NCBI RefSeq assembly: GCF_000375425.1
Contig: NZ_AQXG01000003.1
Span: forward strand, 186,001 to 250,000
Direction of reading: 5' to 3'
Length of the DNA: 64,000 bases
Source of the DNA: Gracilimonas tropica DSM 19535
Lineage (GTDB): Bacteria; Bacteroidota; Rhodothermia; Balneolales; Balneolaceae
The notes beneath the pieces were generated by a model. The model did no database searches, had not been told where the DNA came from, and saw only the letters and a program-made list of their open reading frames with translations. This document shows, in pieces, positions 42,819 to 50,997 of this stretch; position 1 is the stretch's first letter; every line of letters begins with the position of its first letter. A program made the position numbers and the translations under genes.

Positions 42819-45707
42819 TTACAGGTTAACCTTCAGTATCCAGCGAGTTCCAAAGCCGGCAGAGGTCTTGAGGCTGATTTCTCCATTAATCAGGTCTGCT
42901 CGTTTATTGATATTGACCAGGCCATTTCCCTTCTTTACATGATCTATATCCATCCCAGTGCCATCATCTTGCACAACTAATCGGAAAATACCATCTTCAT
43001 ATTTGATGATCACATCTACGTTTTTTGCTTCAGAATGCCTTGCAGCATTGGTTATCATCTCTTTGAATATCAGCCACAAATGTTGCCGAAGTTGCATATC
43101 TAATTTTCCGGGGATAAAATCAGTGATCTTCAGACTGTAATCTATGTTTTTACTTTCCAATAAGTCGGAGGTAAAACGCCTGCATTTTGAAAGAAATTCT
43201 TTCCAGTCATCATGCTCCGGGTTAATAGCCCAAACTATATCCGTTATCTTCTCTTTCGCATCTCCTGCACTATTGGCGATCAACCGAACAAACCGATTCT
43301 TATCTCCTGTGATCTTCTCACTTTCTATTGCTTTGGCAAAATAGCTTATACTTGAAAGTGTAGCACTCACCTCATCATGCAGATCACTTGCAATGTTATT
43401 TCTGATTCGCTGCACACGCAACAGCTGATTAACTCTTACCCTATAAATGAGATACAGCATTCCTGAAATGAAGATCGTATACAGCAAGTAAGCCCACCAG
43501 GTTCTATACCACGGGGGAAGAATTTGAAAAGTTACTGCATCCGAAGAACCTGCAACATCATATGCATTTTTACTTCTTACAAGAAAAGTATAGGTGCCCT
43601 CAGTAATATTAGTATAATCTTTTTGTGTTTCAGAAGTCCAGGAACTCCATCCTGAGTCGAACCCCTCCAGCATCACCTGGTATTGATTTAACTCCGGGGC
43701 AATATAACTTGCAGCTGCGTAACTGAACCTCAGCTCATTATGTTTAAAGGGCAGAATAATAGGTTCTCTTGGTTCACCATAACCTCCATAAATGAGTGAA
43801 TCTCTGTTTATGTAAATACCGGTTATGTTGGTCCTGAATTCAGAATCGTAAGAAAATTCAGATTCTTTTAGATGAAAAAGACCATTTGTACCTCCAAACC
43901 AAACGCCTGATGGTACACATGCTATAGAGAAAATACTTTCCACTGCGTTCTCTCCTTTTATTAAGCGGTAGGATGAAGTGTTGATATTCCAACTTCCGGA
44001 TTCTTTAAAAGCTCTGATAAGTTTTAAATTAGCGATGAACCATATTTCTGAATCTGAACATTGTTCAAAAGTGAACACCTGATCATTACTAAACTCCGGA
44101 AACCCGGAAAGAAAATGATTCGGGCTCATTAGTCCATTTTGAGGCTTAAATCTAAACAACAAATCTGGCGCATCATCTCCTTCAGCTCCCACAAAAACCT
44201 CGTTATTAATAAAATCGATTTCATTATAAACATTAATAGCCTCTTCGTTTCCACTGAATGGAATGTTATACACGCTATCTTTTAAAATTAACTGCAGACC
44301 AAGGGAAGAATTTAAAACAAAAAGGGAATCTCCCTTAGAAAGGGCTTGAGTAGGATAATTTATTTCCGGCAGCGTTTTCTCTTTTAATTGAATGCCATCA
44401 AATTGAATCAGCTTTTCCCGGTTCACCAATGTAATCTGTTTGGATTCTTCCTTTACATTTACTTTTACAAGGTACGGCTCATCGATCACCTTTTTAAAAC
44501 TCCAATCGTCCTGAACTTCATATAAACCTGTACTTGAAAGCGCATAAAACTGTCCGTTTCGGGTAAAAACATCACTAAATCGTTCCGGGGCATCGATTTC
44601 TGCAAAATGTATGGTTTGTTCGGGTTGAATTTTCTCCCCTTTAAATATTCCAAATGCTGTATTAACCAACAACCGCTGGTTATTCAAGGCAAAATTTGTG
44701 ACTACATCATTTAATCCGGCTGACTCATTGTAAACCGTAAGATCATCTTCCATTAAAAGTTTTTGAATGCCTTTTTGAAGTCCCATCCATAAAATATTTT
44801 CATCATCTTTATACAAATCATATACCTGATTGGTAGCTAATCCATTTTTCTCGGTAAACATTTTCAGAAGTTTACCATTGTTATCTATAAAAACTACTCC
44901 TCCGGAAAGAGTAGCAATGGCATATAAACTGTCATTTATGACCTCAAAATCATAAATGAGATGTTGTTTTAGATAATCATCTACTTCGGTTTCAAAAGGG
45001 ACAAAATCTGAACCGTCATAATTCTGAAACAAATTTTTCCATCCTCCAAAAAGAATATGTCCCGGTTTATAGTTTTTTGCGATCCACACCTGATCTCCTG
45101 AAAATATTTCTGAACCTTTAACTCTTTTAAACCCATCTTCCCTTTTCAAGTCGAATGAGACCATTCCAAATTGAGAACCAATTAGTAAGGAATCCCCTAA
45201 CATTACAGAATGACTTAAGCTGCCACTATCTGACTCAAAACGAACGAGCTCTTTTCCGTCATATTTATTTAATCCTTCTGAATATCTGAAGTAAAGATTC
45301 CCGGTTTTTTCATGAGTGTCGAACTGTTCGGGAACCCTTTCTCCCGGTGAGTAGAATACATCAGACAAGGATTTATATGATAAAGATGACAATGAATCTG
45401 AAGCTATAAAGCCAAAGTTGCCGGAACCACTTACAAAGGTAGTTCCATTGGTTGCCGTGAAAATTGAACTGCCCCTTCCTCTTTCACCAATATGATTATT
45501 GTACCATTTATTTCCATCAAAGGTTAGCAGGCCTCCTCCATTGCCAAAATGAATATATCCTTGAGTGTCCTTTTCTGCTGTCCAGTTTTGAACATGCCCC
45601 CCATATTGTTGGGGAGAAAAATATTGATGCAAAGAAAATCCCTGCCCAAATACAGGCAGGGATATAAGACCAAAAATATTAAGCAGTAGTATGAACCTTA
45701 TCTTCAT
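42819..45707 (-). CDS. Y_Y_Y/propeller-type sensor histidine kinase (HisKA_3)
   Basis: A 962-residue sensor. Signal peptide (ending FGQG, about 22), then a periplasmic beta-propeller part with regulator-propeller repeats (NQVYDLYKDDENILWMGLQK, SIACVPSGVWFGGTNGLFHL), a Y_Y_Y domain (LNQYQVMLEGFDSGWSSW, YTFLVRSKNAYDVAG, about 650-735), one transmembrane helix (WAYLLYTIFISGMLYLIYRV, about 742), and a kinase core: RNNIASDLHDEVSATLSSIS with the phospho-acceptor His, and the ATPase lid DDGTGMDIDHV with GNGLVNINKRAD. It resembles hybrid-type carbohydrate sensors but has no receiver or HTH; the regulator is a separate gene. Confidence 0.93.
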   Translation of the reverse strand: MKIRFILLLNIFGLISLPVFGQGFSLHQYFSPQQYGGHVQNWTAEKDTQGYIHFGNGGGLLTFDGNKWYNNHIGERGRGSSIFTATNGTTFVSGSGNFGFIASDSLSSLSYKSLSDVFYSPGERVPEQFDTHEKTGNLYFRYSEGLNKYDGKELVRFESDSGSLSHSVMLGDSLLIGSQFGMVSFDLKREDGFKRVKGSEIFSGDQVWIAKNYKPGHILFGGWKNLFQNYDGSDFVPFETEVDDYLKQHLIYDFEVINDSLYAIATLSGGVVFIDNNGKLLKMFTEKNGLATNQVYDLYKDDENILWMGLQKGIQKLLMEDDLTVYNESAGLNDVVTNFALNNQRLLVNTAFGIFKGEKIQPEQTIHFAEIDAPERFSDVFTRNGQFYALSSTGLYEVQDDWSFKKVIDEPYLVKVNVKEESKQITLVNREKLIQFDGIQLKEKTLPEINYPTQALSKGDSLFVLNSSLGLQLILKDSVYNIPFSGNEEAINVYNEIDFINNEVFVGAEGDDAPDLLFRFKPQNGLMSPNHFLSGFPEFSNDQVFTFEQCSDSEIWFIANLKLIRAFKESGSWNINTSSYRLIKGENAVESIFSIACVPSGVWFGGTNGLFHLKESEFSYDSEFRTNITGIYINRDSLIYGGYGEPREPIILPFKHNELRFSYAAASYIAPELNQYQVMLEGFDSGWSSWTSETQKDYTNITEGTYTFLVRSKNAYDVAGSSDAVTFQILPPWYRTWWAYLLYTIFISGMLYLIYRVRVNQLLRVQRIRNNIASDLHDEVSATLSSISYFAKAIESEKITGDKNRFVRLIANSAGDAKEKITDIVWAINPEHDDWKEFLSKCRRFTSDLLESKNIDYSLKITDFIPGKLDMQLRQHLWLIFKEMITNAARHSEAKNVDVIIKYEDGIFRLVVQDDGTGMDIDHVKKGNGLVNINKRADLINGEISLKTSAGFGTRWILKVNL

Positions 45708-45714
45708 GTTTTAT

Positions 45715-46323
45715 TTACAGACATTCTTCCTTGGTAGGATCACAAAAATGACCTTCTATGTGGATTCTTTCTTGAGGATGTGGTTCAGTATTTCTTACAG
45801 GCAATCCTTTTTCATATCTGAATATGATCTGATACCCATCTTTTTCATTCAAGAAATTGATCTCAGTATAAGTTGGTGCATGCCTTTCTCCCAGATCCCA
45901 TTTAACCGGTTTGGTAGTCCAGTTACCCTGTGCATCTTGTACCCCCGGAACTGTAACCACCAATTTTACCTGTATATCTTTGCCTCGTCGTAGTTTCTTA
46001 AAATTGATCTGTTTACCCGCGTTGTTTTCCAGTTTATTGGTGAACTGTGGCTGATTAGGGATATTAGATGGATTCTTAAGTCCCGGGAACGTGGAATCAG
46101 AAGGTCCGACTATATGCACTAAAAGATCGATCCCTGTATTATTGAACAAGCTGTCGGGTATCTTACCGTGTCGTATCTCAGCATTTAAGTTTTCTACAAA
46201 ATCAGAAAGTTGATCGATTTCCTGCCCCTCAGGAAAAGAACGTATTTGATATTGCGCATTCACCTGATTAAAAAAAAGCCCGAAAAACATCATAAAAATA
46301 AAGACAACCATTGATCCTTTCAT
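45715..46323 (-). CDS. Secreted protein of unknown function encoded before sensor kinase 1
   Basis: A 202-residue protein with a signal peptide (about 1-24, ending VNAQ). The mature part looks like mixed beta strands with two Cys in a C-terminal FCDPTKEECL tail, which could form a disulfide. I recognise no domain. It ends 7 nt upstream of the sensor kinase 1 ATG, so it is very likely in the same operon and may be a periplasmic partner of the sensor (inference). GAGG is about 10 nt upstream of the ATG. Confidence 0.7.
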   Translation of the reverse strand: MKGSMVVFIFMMFFGLFFNQVNAQYQIRSFPEGQEIDQLSDFVENLNAEIRHGKIPDSLFNNTGIDLLVHIVGPSDSTFPGLKNPSNIPNQPQFTNKLENNAGKQINFKKLRRGKDIQVKLVVTVPGVQDAQGNWTTKPVKWDLGERHAPTYTEINFLNEKDGYQIIFRYEKGLPVRNTEPHPQERIHIEGHFCDPTKEECL

Positions 46324-46398
46324 GATTCAATACCTCATTAATTTTGTTATTTATTATTATAGGGAAAGCCTAAGAAACTTAAAAATATCAAGGAGTAC

Positions 46399-46416
46399 AC
46401 CACATAAATGTGTTGT
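46399..46416. promoter_or_regulatory. 18-bp palindrome, copy 3 (ACCACATAAATGTGTTGT)
   Basis: The left half ACCACATA matches the consensus exactly; the right half is the most divergent, but CACAT-AA-ATGTG pairs perfectly at the core. It lies 76 nt upstream of the secreted-protein/sensor-kinase-1 operon, where an activator site might sit. Confidence 0.42.
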
Positions 46417-46446
46417 ATTGGTAGCTGTGAAAAAGAAAAGCGAATA

Positions 46447-46484
46447 AAAAAAAGCCTGTTCGTCCATAAACAGGCCTTTTTAGC
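46447..46484 (-). terminator. Terminator hairpin downstream of response regulator 2
   Basis: GCCTGTT (46454-46460) pairs with AACAGGC (46469-46475), flanked by A-rich sequence on the left and T-rich on the right, so it works best on the minus strand and possibly both ways. It lies in a 305-nt region without a gene that also holds palindrome copies 3 and 4. Confidence 0.75.
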
Positions 46485-46592
46485 AGTTTTTAAGATCAAT
46501 GTAATTAAGATCTTGAGTTTTGCACCCCAAAAAACCCAAACCGTAATTAACGTCTGATACACTTCATTATCGGTAATTTATTCATGAGTCAC

Positions 46593-46610
46593 ACTACATA
46601 CTTATGTGGT
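46593..46610. promoter_or_regulatory. 18-bp palindrome, copy 4 (ACTACATACTTATGTGGT)
   Basis: ACTACATA pairs with TATGTGGT (reverse complement ACCACATA, one mismatch) around a 2-nt centre. It lies 18 nt downstream of response regulator 2 and upstream of the terminator. Confidence 0.48.
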
Positions 46611-46628
46611 TTTATCTAAAAGATCAGA

Positions 46629-47255
46629 TCAAATCAAACGGTCTCTAAGAGCTTTGGCGACGGCTTCACTTTTATTACTCACTTCAAGTTTATTATATAT
46701 GTTACGGATATGATATCGCACCCCATCTACCGATAAATACACTTTTTTTGAGATTCCTTTGTATGAACAACCCTCCGCCAAAAGCTGCAAAACATTGGAT
46801 TCGGTATCAGATAATTGAATCTCTGAATTATTTTTTCCGGCATGAAATGAATTAATGACCTTCCGGGCAATATTTGGACTCATGGGAGACCCACCGTTAT
46901 GAGCAGACCGTACAGCATCGATTAATTCTTCAGGTGAAATCTTTTTTGAAAGATACCCAATAGCCCCATTCTTCAAAGCCTTGAAGATTCTTTCGTCATC
47001 ATCATGTATAGTAACCATCATAACGGCTACATCAGGATTTCGCTCTCTTATTATTTTCACCCCTTCGGTACCTAATATTCCGGGTAGCTGAATATCTAAA
47101 AGAACAACATGGGCTTTCTCGATCTCTGCTTCTTCAAACGCTTTCTCACAGCTGTCGTATTCTGCAATAACACAAAAATCCTTTTCAAAATCGAGAATAG
47201 TCTTCCACCCTTCCCGCATGTATTTGTTGTCTTCAATGATGACTATATTGATCAT
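46629..47255 (-). CDS. NarL/LuxR-family response regulator 2
   Basis: Receiver domain with IVIIEDNKYMREGWKTILDF, phospho-acceptor VVLLDIQLPGILG, MMVTIHDDDERI and GYLSKKISPEEL. The C-terminal HTH is LSDTESNVLQLLAEGCSYKG then ISKKVYLSVDGVRYHIRNIY. It is 208 residues from the ATG at 47255; a longer frame would add ten residues. It is a clear paralogue of response regulator 1. Sensor kinase 2 lies upstream, separated by 130 nt that contain a terminator-like hairpin. Confidence 0.95.
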   Translation of the reverse strand: MINIVIIEDNKYMREGWKTILDFEKDFCVIAEYDSCEKAFEEAEIEKAHVVLLDIQLPGILGTEGVKIIRERNPDVAVMMVTIHDDDERIFKALKNGAIGYLSKKISPEELIDAVRSAHNGGSPMSPNIARKVINSFHAGKNNSEIQLSDTESNVLQLLAEGCSYKGISKKVYLSVDGVRYHIRNIYNKLEVSNKSEAVAKALRDRLI

Positions 47256-47294
47256 AATAACTTTTATTTGCCCATATATAATCAATTATTTATC

Positions 47295-47324
47295 CAAAAA
47301 AACTACCCAAGCAGGTAGTTTTTA
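47295..47324 (-). terminator. Terminator-like hairpin between sensor kinase 2 and response regulator 2
   Basis: AAACTACC (47300-47307) pairs with GGTAGTTT (47314-47321) around a 6-nt loop (8 bp), with five more A residues on the left (T-tract on the minus strand). It would reduce read-through from the kinase into the regulator, so the regulator may have its own promoter. Confidence 0.7.
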
Positions 47325-47385
47325 CCTTTGCAAAACAGGTTCTCCATTCCGATCAATTTCGATGAAGCCATCAGCCGCCATGCAG

Positions 47386-49359
47386 CTAATTATTGCTGAA
47401 TACAAAACGCCACTTTGTTCCTTCTCCAGTTTGGGTCTCTAATGTAAATGTACCACCGATCGCTTCTGCCCTATAGCGCATATTTTTTACGCCATGACCA
47501 TTATTTATTTGGCCGGGATCGAAGCCGACTCCATTATCAAATATCTCAAGGATCAGTCCTTCTTTTTCTGCTTTGAAGATAACAGAAGCTTCGGTGGCTT
47601 TGGAGTGTTTGCTTAGGTTTGTGATACATTCCTTGAAAATGAGCCATAAATTTTGGCGAATCTGTAAGGTCAATGGAAAGTTCAGGTCATTACTTATGTC
47701 AAGAGTGTAATCAATATCATGGCTGTCCAGCATGTCAGAGGCAAAACGTTTACATTTTTTCAGAAATGTTTGCCAGTCATCTTTTGAAGGGTCAATGGCC
47801 CAAATTATATCGTTGATCTTCTCTTTGGCTTCGGTCGCACTTTCATCAATAATACTTAAGAAACGCTGAGATTCGTTGGGGTCTTTTTGAACCCTTTTTG
47901 CTGCTTCACTAAAAAAACTAATGCTGCTCAGTGTACCACTGAGGTCATCATGAAGATCCCGTGCAATTCGGTTTCGGGTTTTTTCTTCTTTTAAAAGGTA
48001 GTGAATTCGGTAACGGTAAAAGAGGTATCCCGAAACCAAAATAAATCCTATGATGATCAGAAAATTTCGCACCCTGATACTTTCAATCTTCAGGTTAGCA
48101 TCCATCAGCTGAGCCTCTTTATTCTGAAGCTGATACCGGACACTCAGCATATTGTTACTCCATTCTTCTCTTTGCTGTCTGAGATCATTATCCAATTCAC
48201 GTTGAAGGCGTTCATTTTCCAGAGCTTCATCAAACCTCCCCAACGATTCTAAAGCAGATGCTTTTATAGAGTAAATATCTCTTAGTAATTCTTCCAGCTC
48301 ATGTTGGCCTGCCAGTTGTATATTACGGTCTGCATAGTCCAAAGCTTTTTCATACTCCTGCTTGGCAAGAGCTAACCTCGAAAGAAAATAATATTTATGA
48401 AGATCCTCATTAGGCCTTGAGAATGAAGTAGCGGGATTATCAACCAATACCGTCAAGGAATCTGCCTTTTCTACAAAACCCTGGTCTAAATAAAGTTCCC
48501 CCAAGCGTACGGTATGAGAATTGGAGATATTGGGAATACGGTAATTTTGACTTATTTGAGCAGCTTGTTCCAAAAATAAGGTAGCGGTTTCCAAATCACC
48601 TTTGCTGTCATAAACAGAACTTAGATTACTTCGTACCAGCGATTGAATGGGAGGCGGAAGATTTTCATATTCCAAACAGGGACTTAAGATCTCAATAGCT
48701 TTATCATAATTATTAAGCTTTAAAAAACTATTGGATAGTTTTGAAAGAATGTTACATCTGGCGGCAGGACTATCTTCATACTCCAGAAATTTTTGAAACA
48801 TTTGAATAGCCAAATCATGAGCGCCAACCCTCACATATAAATTTCCCAAATTTCCATAGAAATACTGAATCGGATAAACAACCTCATCTGCAAACTCTTG
48901 TTGATATGAAATGGCATCCAGGAATAATGACTCAGCTTCAAGATACTGATCCCTTCTGGAGTACTGCATAGCCAGGAGATTTTCCATCATCAGGAAGGAA
49001 TCGTGTTCCTCGAGATCACGTAGTTTAATTGAAGCTTTATCGGCGTAATAAATGGCAGAATCAGCGTTTAAAAGCCGAAAAGCATTGGCACTGAAAAATG
49101 AAGAAAATGCCTCTTTTTGTTCTTCTGAAATCCCTTCAAGTTGACTGACCTCTTTGGCAACAAGTAGCAGGGAATCTGGTGCATTCCTGAGATACCGATT
49201 ACTAAGTTCAACATAGGTTCTGAGTTTTTCCTGTGGGGACTGAATTTTCTCTATGTCGTTTTTTATATCTGTTAAACTCATGGGAGGAAGTCCCCGCTGT
49301 GCAGATGCCTGAGAAGTTGTTGCTAAGACCGCAAACAAAACGCCAACTAAATACTTCAT
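47386..49359 (-). CDS. TPR-type sensor histidine kinase 2 (HisKA_3)
   Basis: A 657-residue membrane kinase. Signal peptide (MKYLVGVLFAVLATTSQASA), then about six tetratricopeptide-like repeats in the periplasm (for example NLGNLYVRVGAHDLAIQMFQ, SSVYDSKGDLETATLFLEQA), a coiled-coil, one transmembrane helix (FLIIIGFILVSGYLFYRYRI, about 430) and a kinase core with RNRIARDLHDDLSGTLSSIS (phospho-acceptor His) and ATPase lid NGVGFDPGQINNGHG. I chose ATG 49359; an in-frame TTG lies 12 nt upstream. It is a paralogue of sensor kinase 1 in the kinase core but has a different sensor. Confidence 0.93.
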   Translation of the reverse strand: MKYLVGVLFAVLATTSQASAQRGLPPMSLTDIKNDIEKIQSPQEKLRTYVELSNRYLRNAPDSLLLVAKEVSQLEGISEEQKEAFSSFFSANAFRLLNADSAIYYADKASIKLRDLEEHDSFLMMENLLAMQYSRRDQYLEAESLFLDAISYQQEFADEVVYPIQYFYGNLGNLYVRVGAHDLAIQMFQKFLEYEDSPAARCNILSKLSNSFLKLNNYDKAIEILSPCLEYENLPPPIQSLVRSNLSSVYDSKGDLETATLFLEQAAQISQNYRIPNISNSHTVRLGELYLDQGFVEKADSLTVLVDNPATSFSRPNEDLHKYYFLSRLALAKQEYEKALDYADRNIQLAGQHELEELLRDIYSIKASALESLGRFDEALENERLQRELDNDLRQQREEWSNNMLSVRYQLQNKEAQLMDANLKIESIRVRNFLIIIGFILVSGYLFYRYRIHYLLKEEKTRNRIARDLHDDLSGTLSSISFFSEAAKRVQKDPNESQRFLSIIDESATEAKEKINDIIWAIDPSKDDWQTFLKKCKRFASDMLDSHDIDYTLDISNDLNFPLTLQIRQNLWLIFKECITNLSKHSKATEASVIFKAEKEGLILEIFDNGVGFDPGQINNGHGVKNMRYRAEAIGGTFTLETQTGEGTKWRFVFSNN

Positions 49360-49604
49360 AATAAACTTCAATATCCTTCAATTATTGACTTTAATTTACA
49401 TTTGCTTTTTTATAGTTCAAATTAAAATCCAAAGAGTTGTTAGGTCGGGGTTTAAAGCTTAGAATAGAATTTTATTATTAAGCGTTCTACAGGCATGTAA
49501 ACTATTGCAACACAGTAGATTCGAAAAACGAAGCTAATGGAATTTACTCTGTAATTTTTTTGATGCATAGATTATTATCGAATTGATCTTTAAACACCGG
49601 AAAC

Positions 49605-49642
49605 AAAAAAGCCCCAAAACAACAGCTGTTCGGGGCTTTTGA
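49605..49642 (-). terminator. Intrinsic terminator after the amidohydrolase operon
   Basis: AAAAAGCCCC pairs with GGGGCTTTT around a loop that contains the palindrome AACAGCTGTT, with a T-tract on the minus strand. It lies 24 nt after the stop of the last amidohydrolase gene. The rest of the roughly 300-nt gap up to sensor kinase 2 shows nothing else I can support. Confidence 0.88.
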
Positions 49643-49665
49643 GATTCCTTAATTAAGAACGGTAA

Positions 49666-50982
49666 CTACCTGTTTACGGCATCTCTATCCAAAAATTCTT
49701 CATAAAGCTGACTGTGACGGCTGTCCATCGGGATCTTAAATCCTTTAATGAACACATGTTCTATCTTAGTCATTGGCTGAAGTGGATTTCCATCCGAGAT
49801 AAACAGGTTTGCTTGCTTCCCGGCTTCAAGAGAACCGATTCTGTCGGCTACCCCGAATATCTCTGCAGGATTAATCGTCAAAGCTTTGATCGCTTCTTCC
49901 TGTCCTAATCCGTAAGCGGCTGCATAGCCGGCTTCAAACGGAGCATTACGGGTATTCTCAGCATCATTGGAAACGATAGCTACTTTAACTCCGGCTTTGG
50001 CCATTAGCCCCGGATTTTGATACGGCCGCTGATAGTTATCATAATCACGGGATGGAGTGTAGAGTGTGGTCGTTAAAACCGGCAATCCGGCTTCAGCGAT
50101 TTCTTCAGCTACCCGCCACCCTTCTTCGGCACCTACCAGGAAGAAATTCATCCCTTCCTGAGAATTTGTCCATTCAATCGCATCCAGAATCTCCTGCTCA
50201 CGGCTAACTGTCAAAGCAACAGGAACTTCTCCGGCTAATACTTCACGCATCGCTTCCATCCTTGGGTCATGATCGGGTCTGATTTTGCCTGTGGGACTTT
50301 TCTCGTATTCTTTTATCATACGATCATAAAAGCGAGCTTTTTCAAAGAATTCATTGATCTTATTGATCTCACGTTCATAATCCTTTTTGATCTCTTCTTC
50401 GGAGCGGTCATCCCACCAGCCTCCTCCGGTTGATGAAGGCAGATTCATAACCAAAGCACCACTTTTCTTAACCGACATGGAGTCGGGAGAATATCCCCAA
50501 AGATCCATTACAGCAGCCTTGCCGGCAATAATTCCGGACGAAGGAGCAGACAGGACTGTTGTAACTCCGCTTACCCGTGTTACAGGTACGGCAGCACTGT
50601 GTGGATTAAACGCCGTGAAGGCATACATATGCGGGTTGAAATCACCTAATTCGCGGTTATCAACAGTAACGGGTACCGCTGAAATTTCTACCAACCCAAG
50701 AGCAGTCCAGCCATCGATGAATCCGGGATATACATGCTTTCCGGACGCATCAATGCGTGTGTACTCGTTGGTGATCTTGGCATTTTGGCCCACATATTCA
50801 ATCTCTTTTCCACCGATCAGAATAACTCCACCCTCAATAGTTCCATTGGTTACGGTATGAATGGTGGCTCCTGTAATGGCAAATTTACCAAATTCGGGTT
50901 TCTCAGTGATCTGGGCTTCTGTCTGGACACTCAAGCCTAACAGCAGCGCAGCTACGACAACAAATATATTCAGTCTTTTCAT
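49666..50982 (-). CDS. Secreted amidohydrolase-family protein lacking HxH metal ligands (third of three)
   Basis: A 438-residue amidohydrolase-like protein with a signal peptide (about 1-23). The composite beta-sandwich (FAITGATIHTVTNGTIEGGV) and C-terminal EAIKALTINPAEIFGVADRI followed by GSLEAGKQANLFI are intact. At the first metal motif, where an active member has PGFIDxHxH, it reads YPGFIDGWTALGL, so both His are lost; later His ligands are also absent. It is probably non-catalytic. AGGAGA lies upstream of the ATG as a Shine-Dalgarno. It starts 15 nt after the middle gene of the trio. Confidence 0.88.
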   Translation of the reverse strand: MKRLNIFVVVAALLLGLSVQTEAQITEKPEFGKFAITGATIHTVTNGTIEGGVILIGGKEIEYVGQNAKITNEYTRIDASGKHVYPGFIDGWTALGLVEISAVPVTVDNRELGDFNPHMYAFTAFNPHSAAVPVTRVSGVTTVLSAPSSGIIAGKAAVMDLWGYSPDSMSVKKSGALVMNLPSSTGGGWWDDRSEEEIKKDYEREINKINEFFEKARFYDRMIKEYEKSPTGKIRPDHDPRMEAMREVLAGEVPVALTVSREQEILDAIEWTNSQEGMNFFLVGAEEGWRVAEEIAEAGLPVLTTTLYTPSRDYDNYQRPYQNPGLMAKAGVKVAIVSNDAENTRNAPFEAGYAAAYGLGQEEAIKALTINPAEIFGVADRIGSLEAGKQANLFISDGNPLQPMTKIEHVFIKGFKIPMDSRHSQLYEEFLDRDAVNR

Positions 50983-50997
50983 GATTCTGTCTCCTGT

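Noticed and set aside
46347..46562. 71-codon hydrophobic minus-strand ORF in the gap between the two two-component cassettes
   Set aside because: It runs through the terminator hairpin at 46447-46484 and a palindrome, has no ribosome binding site and no recognisable features.
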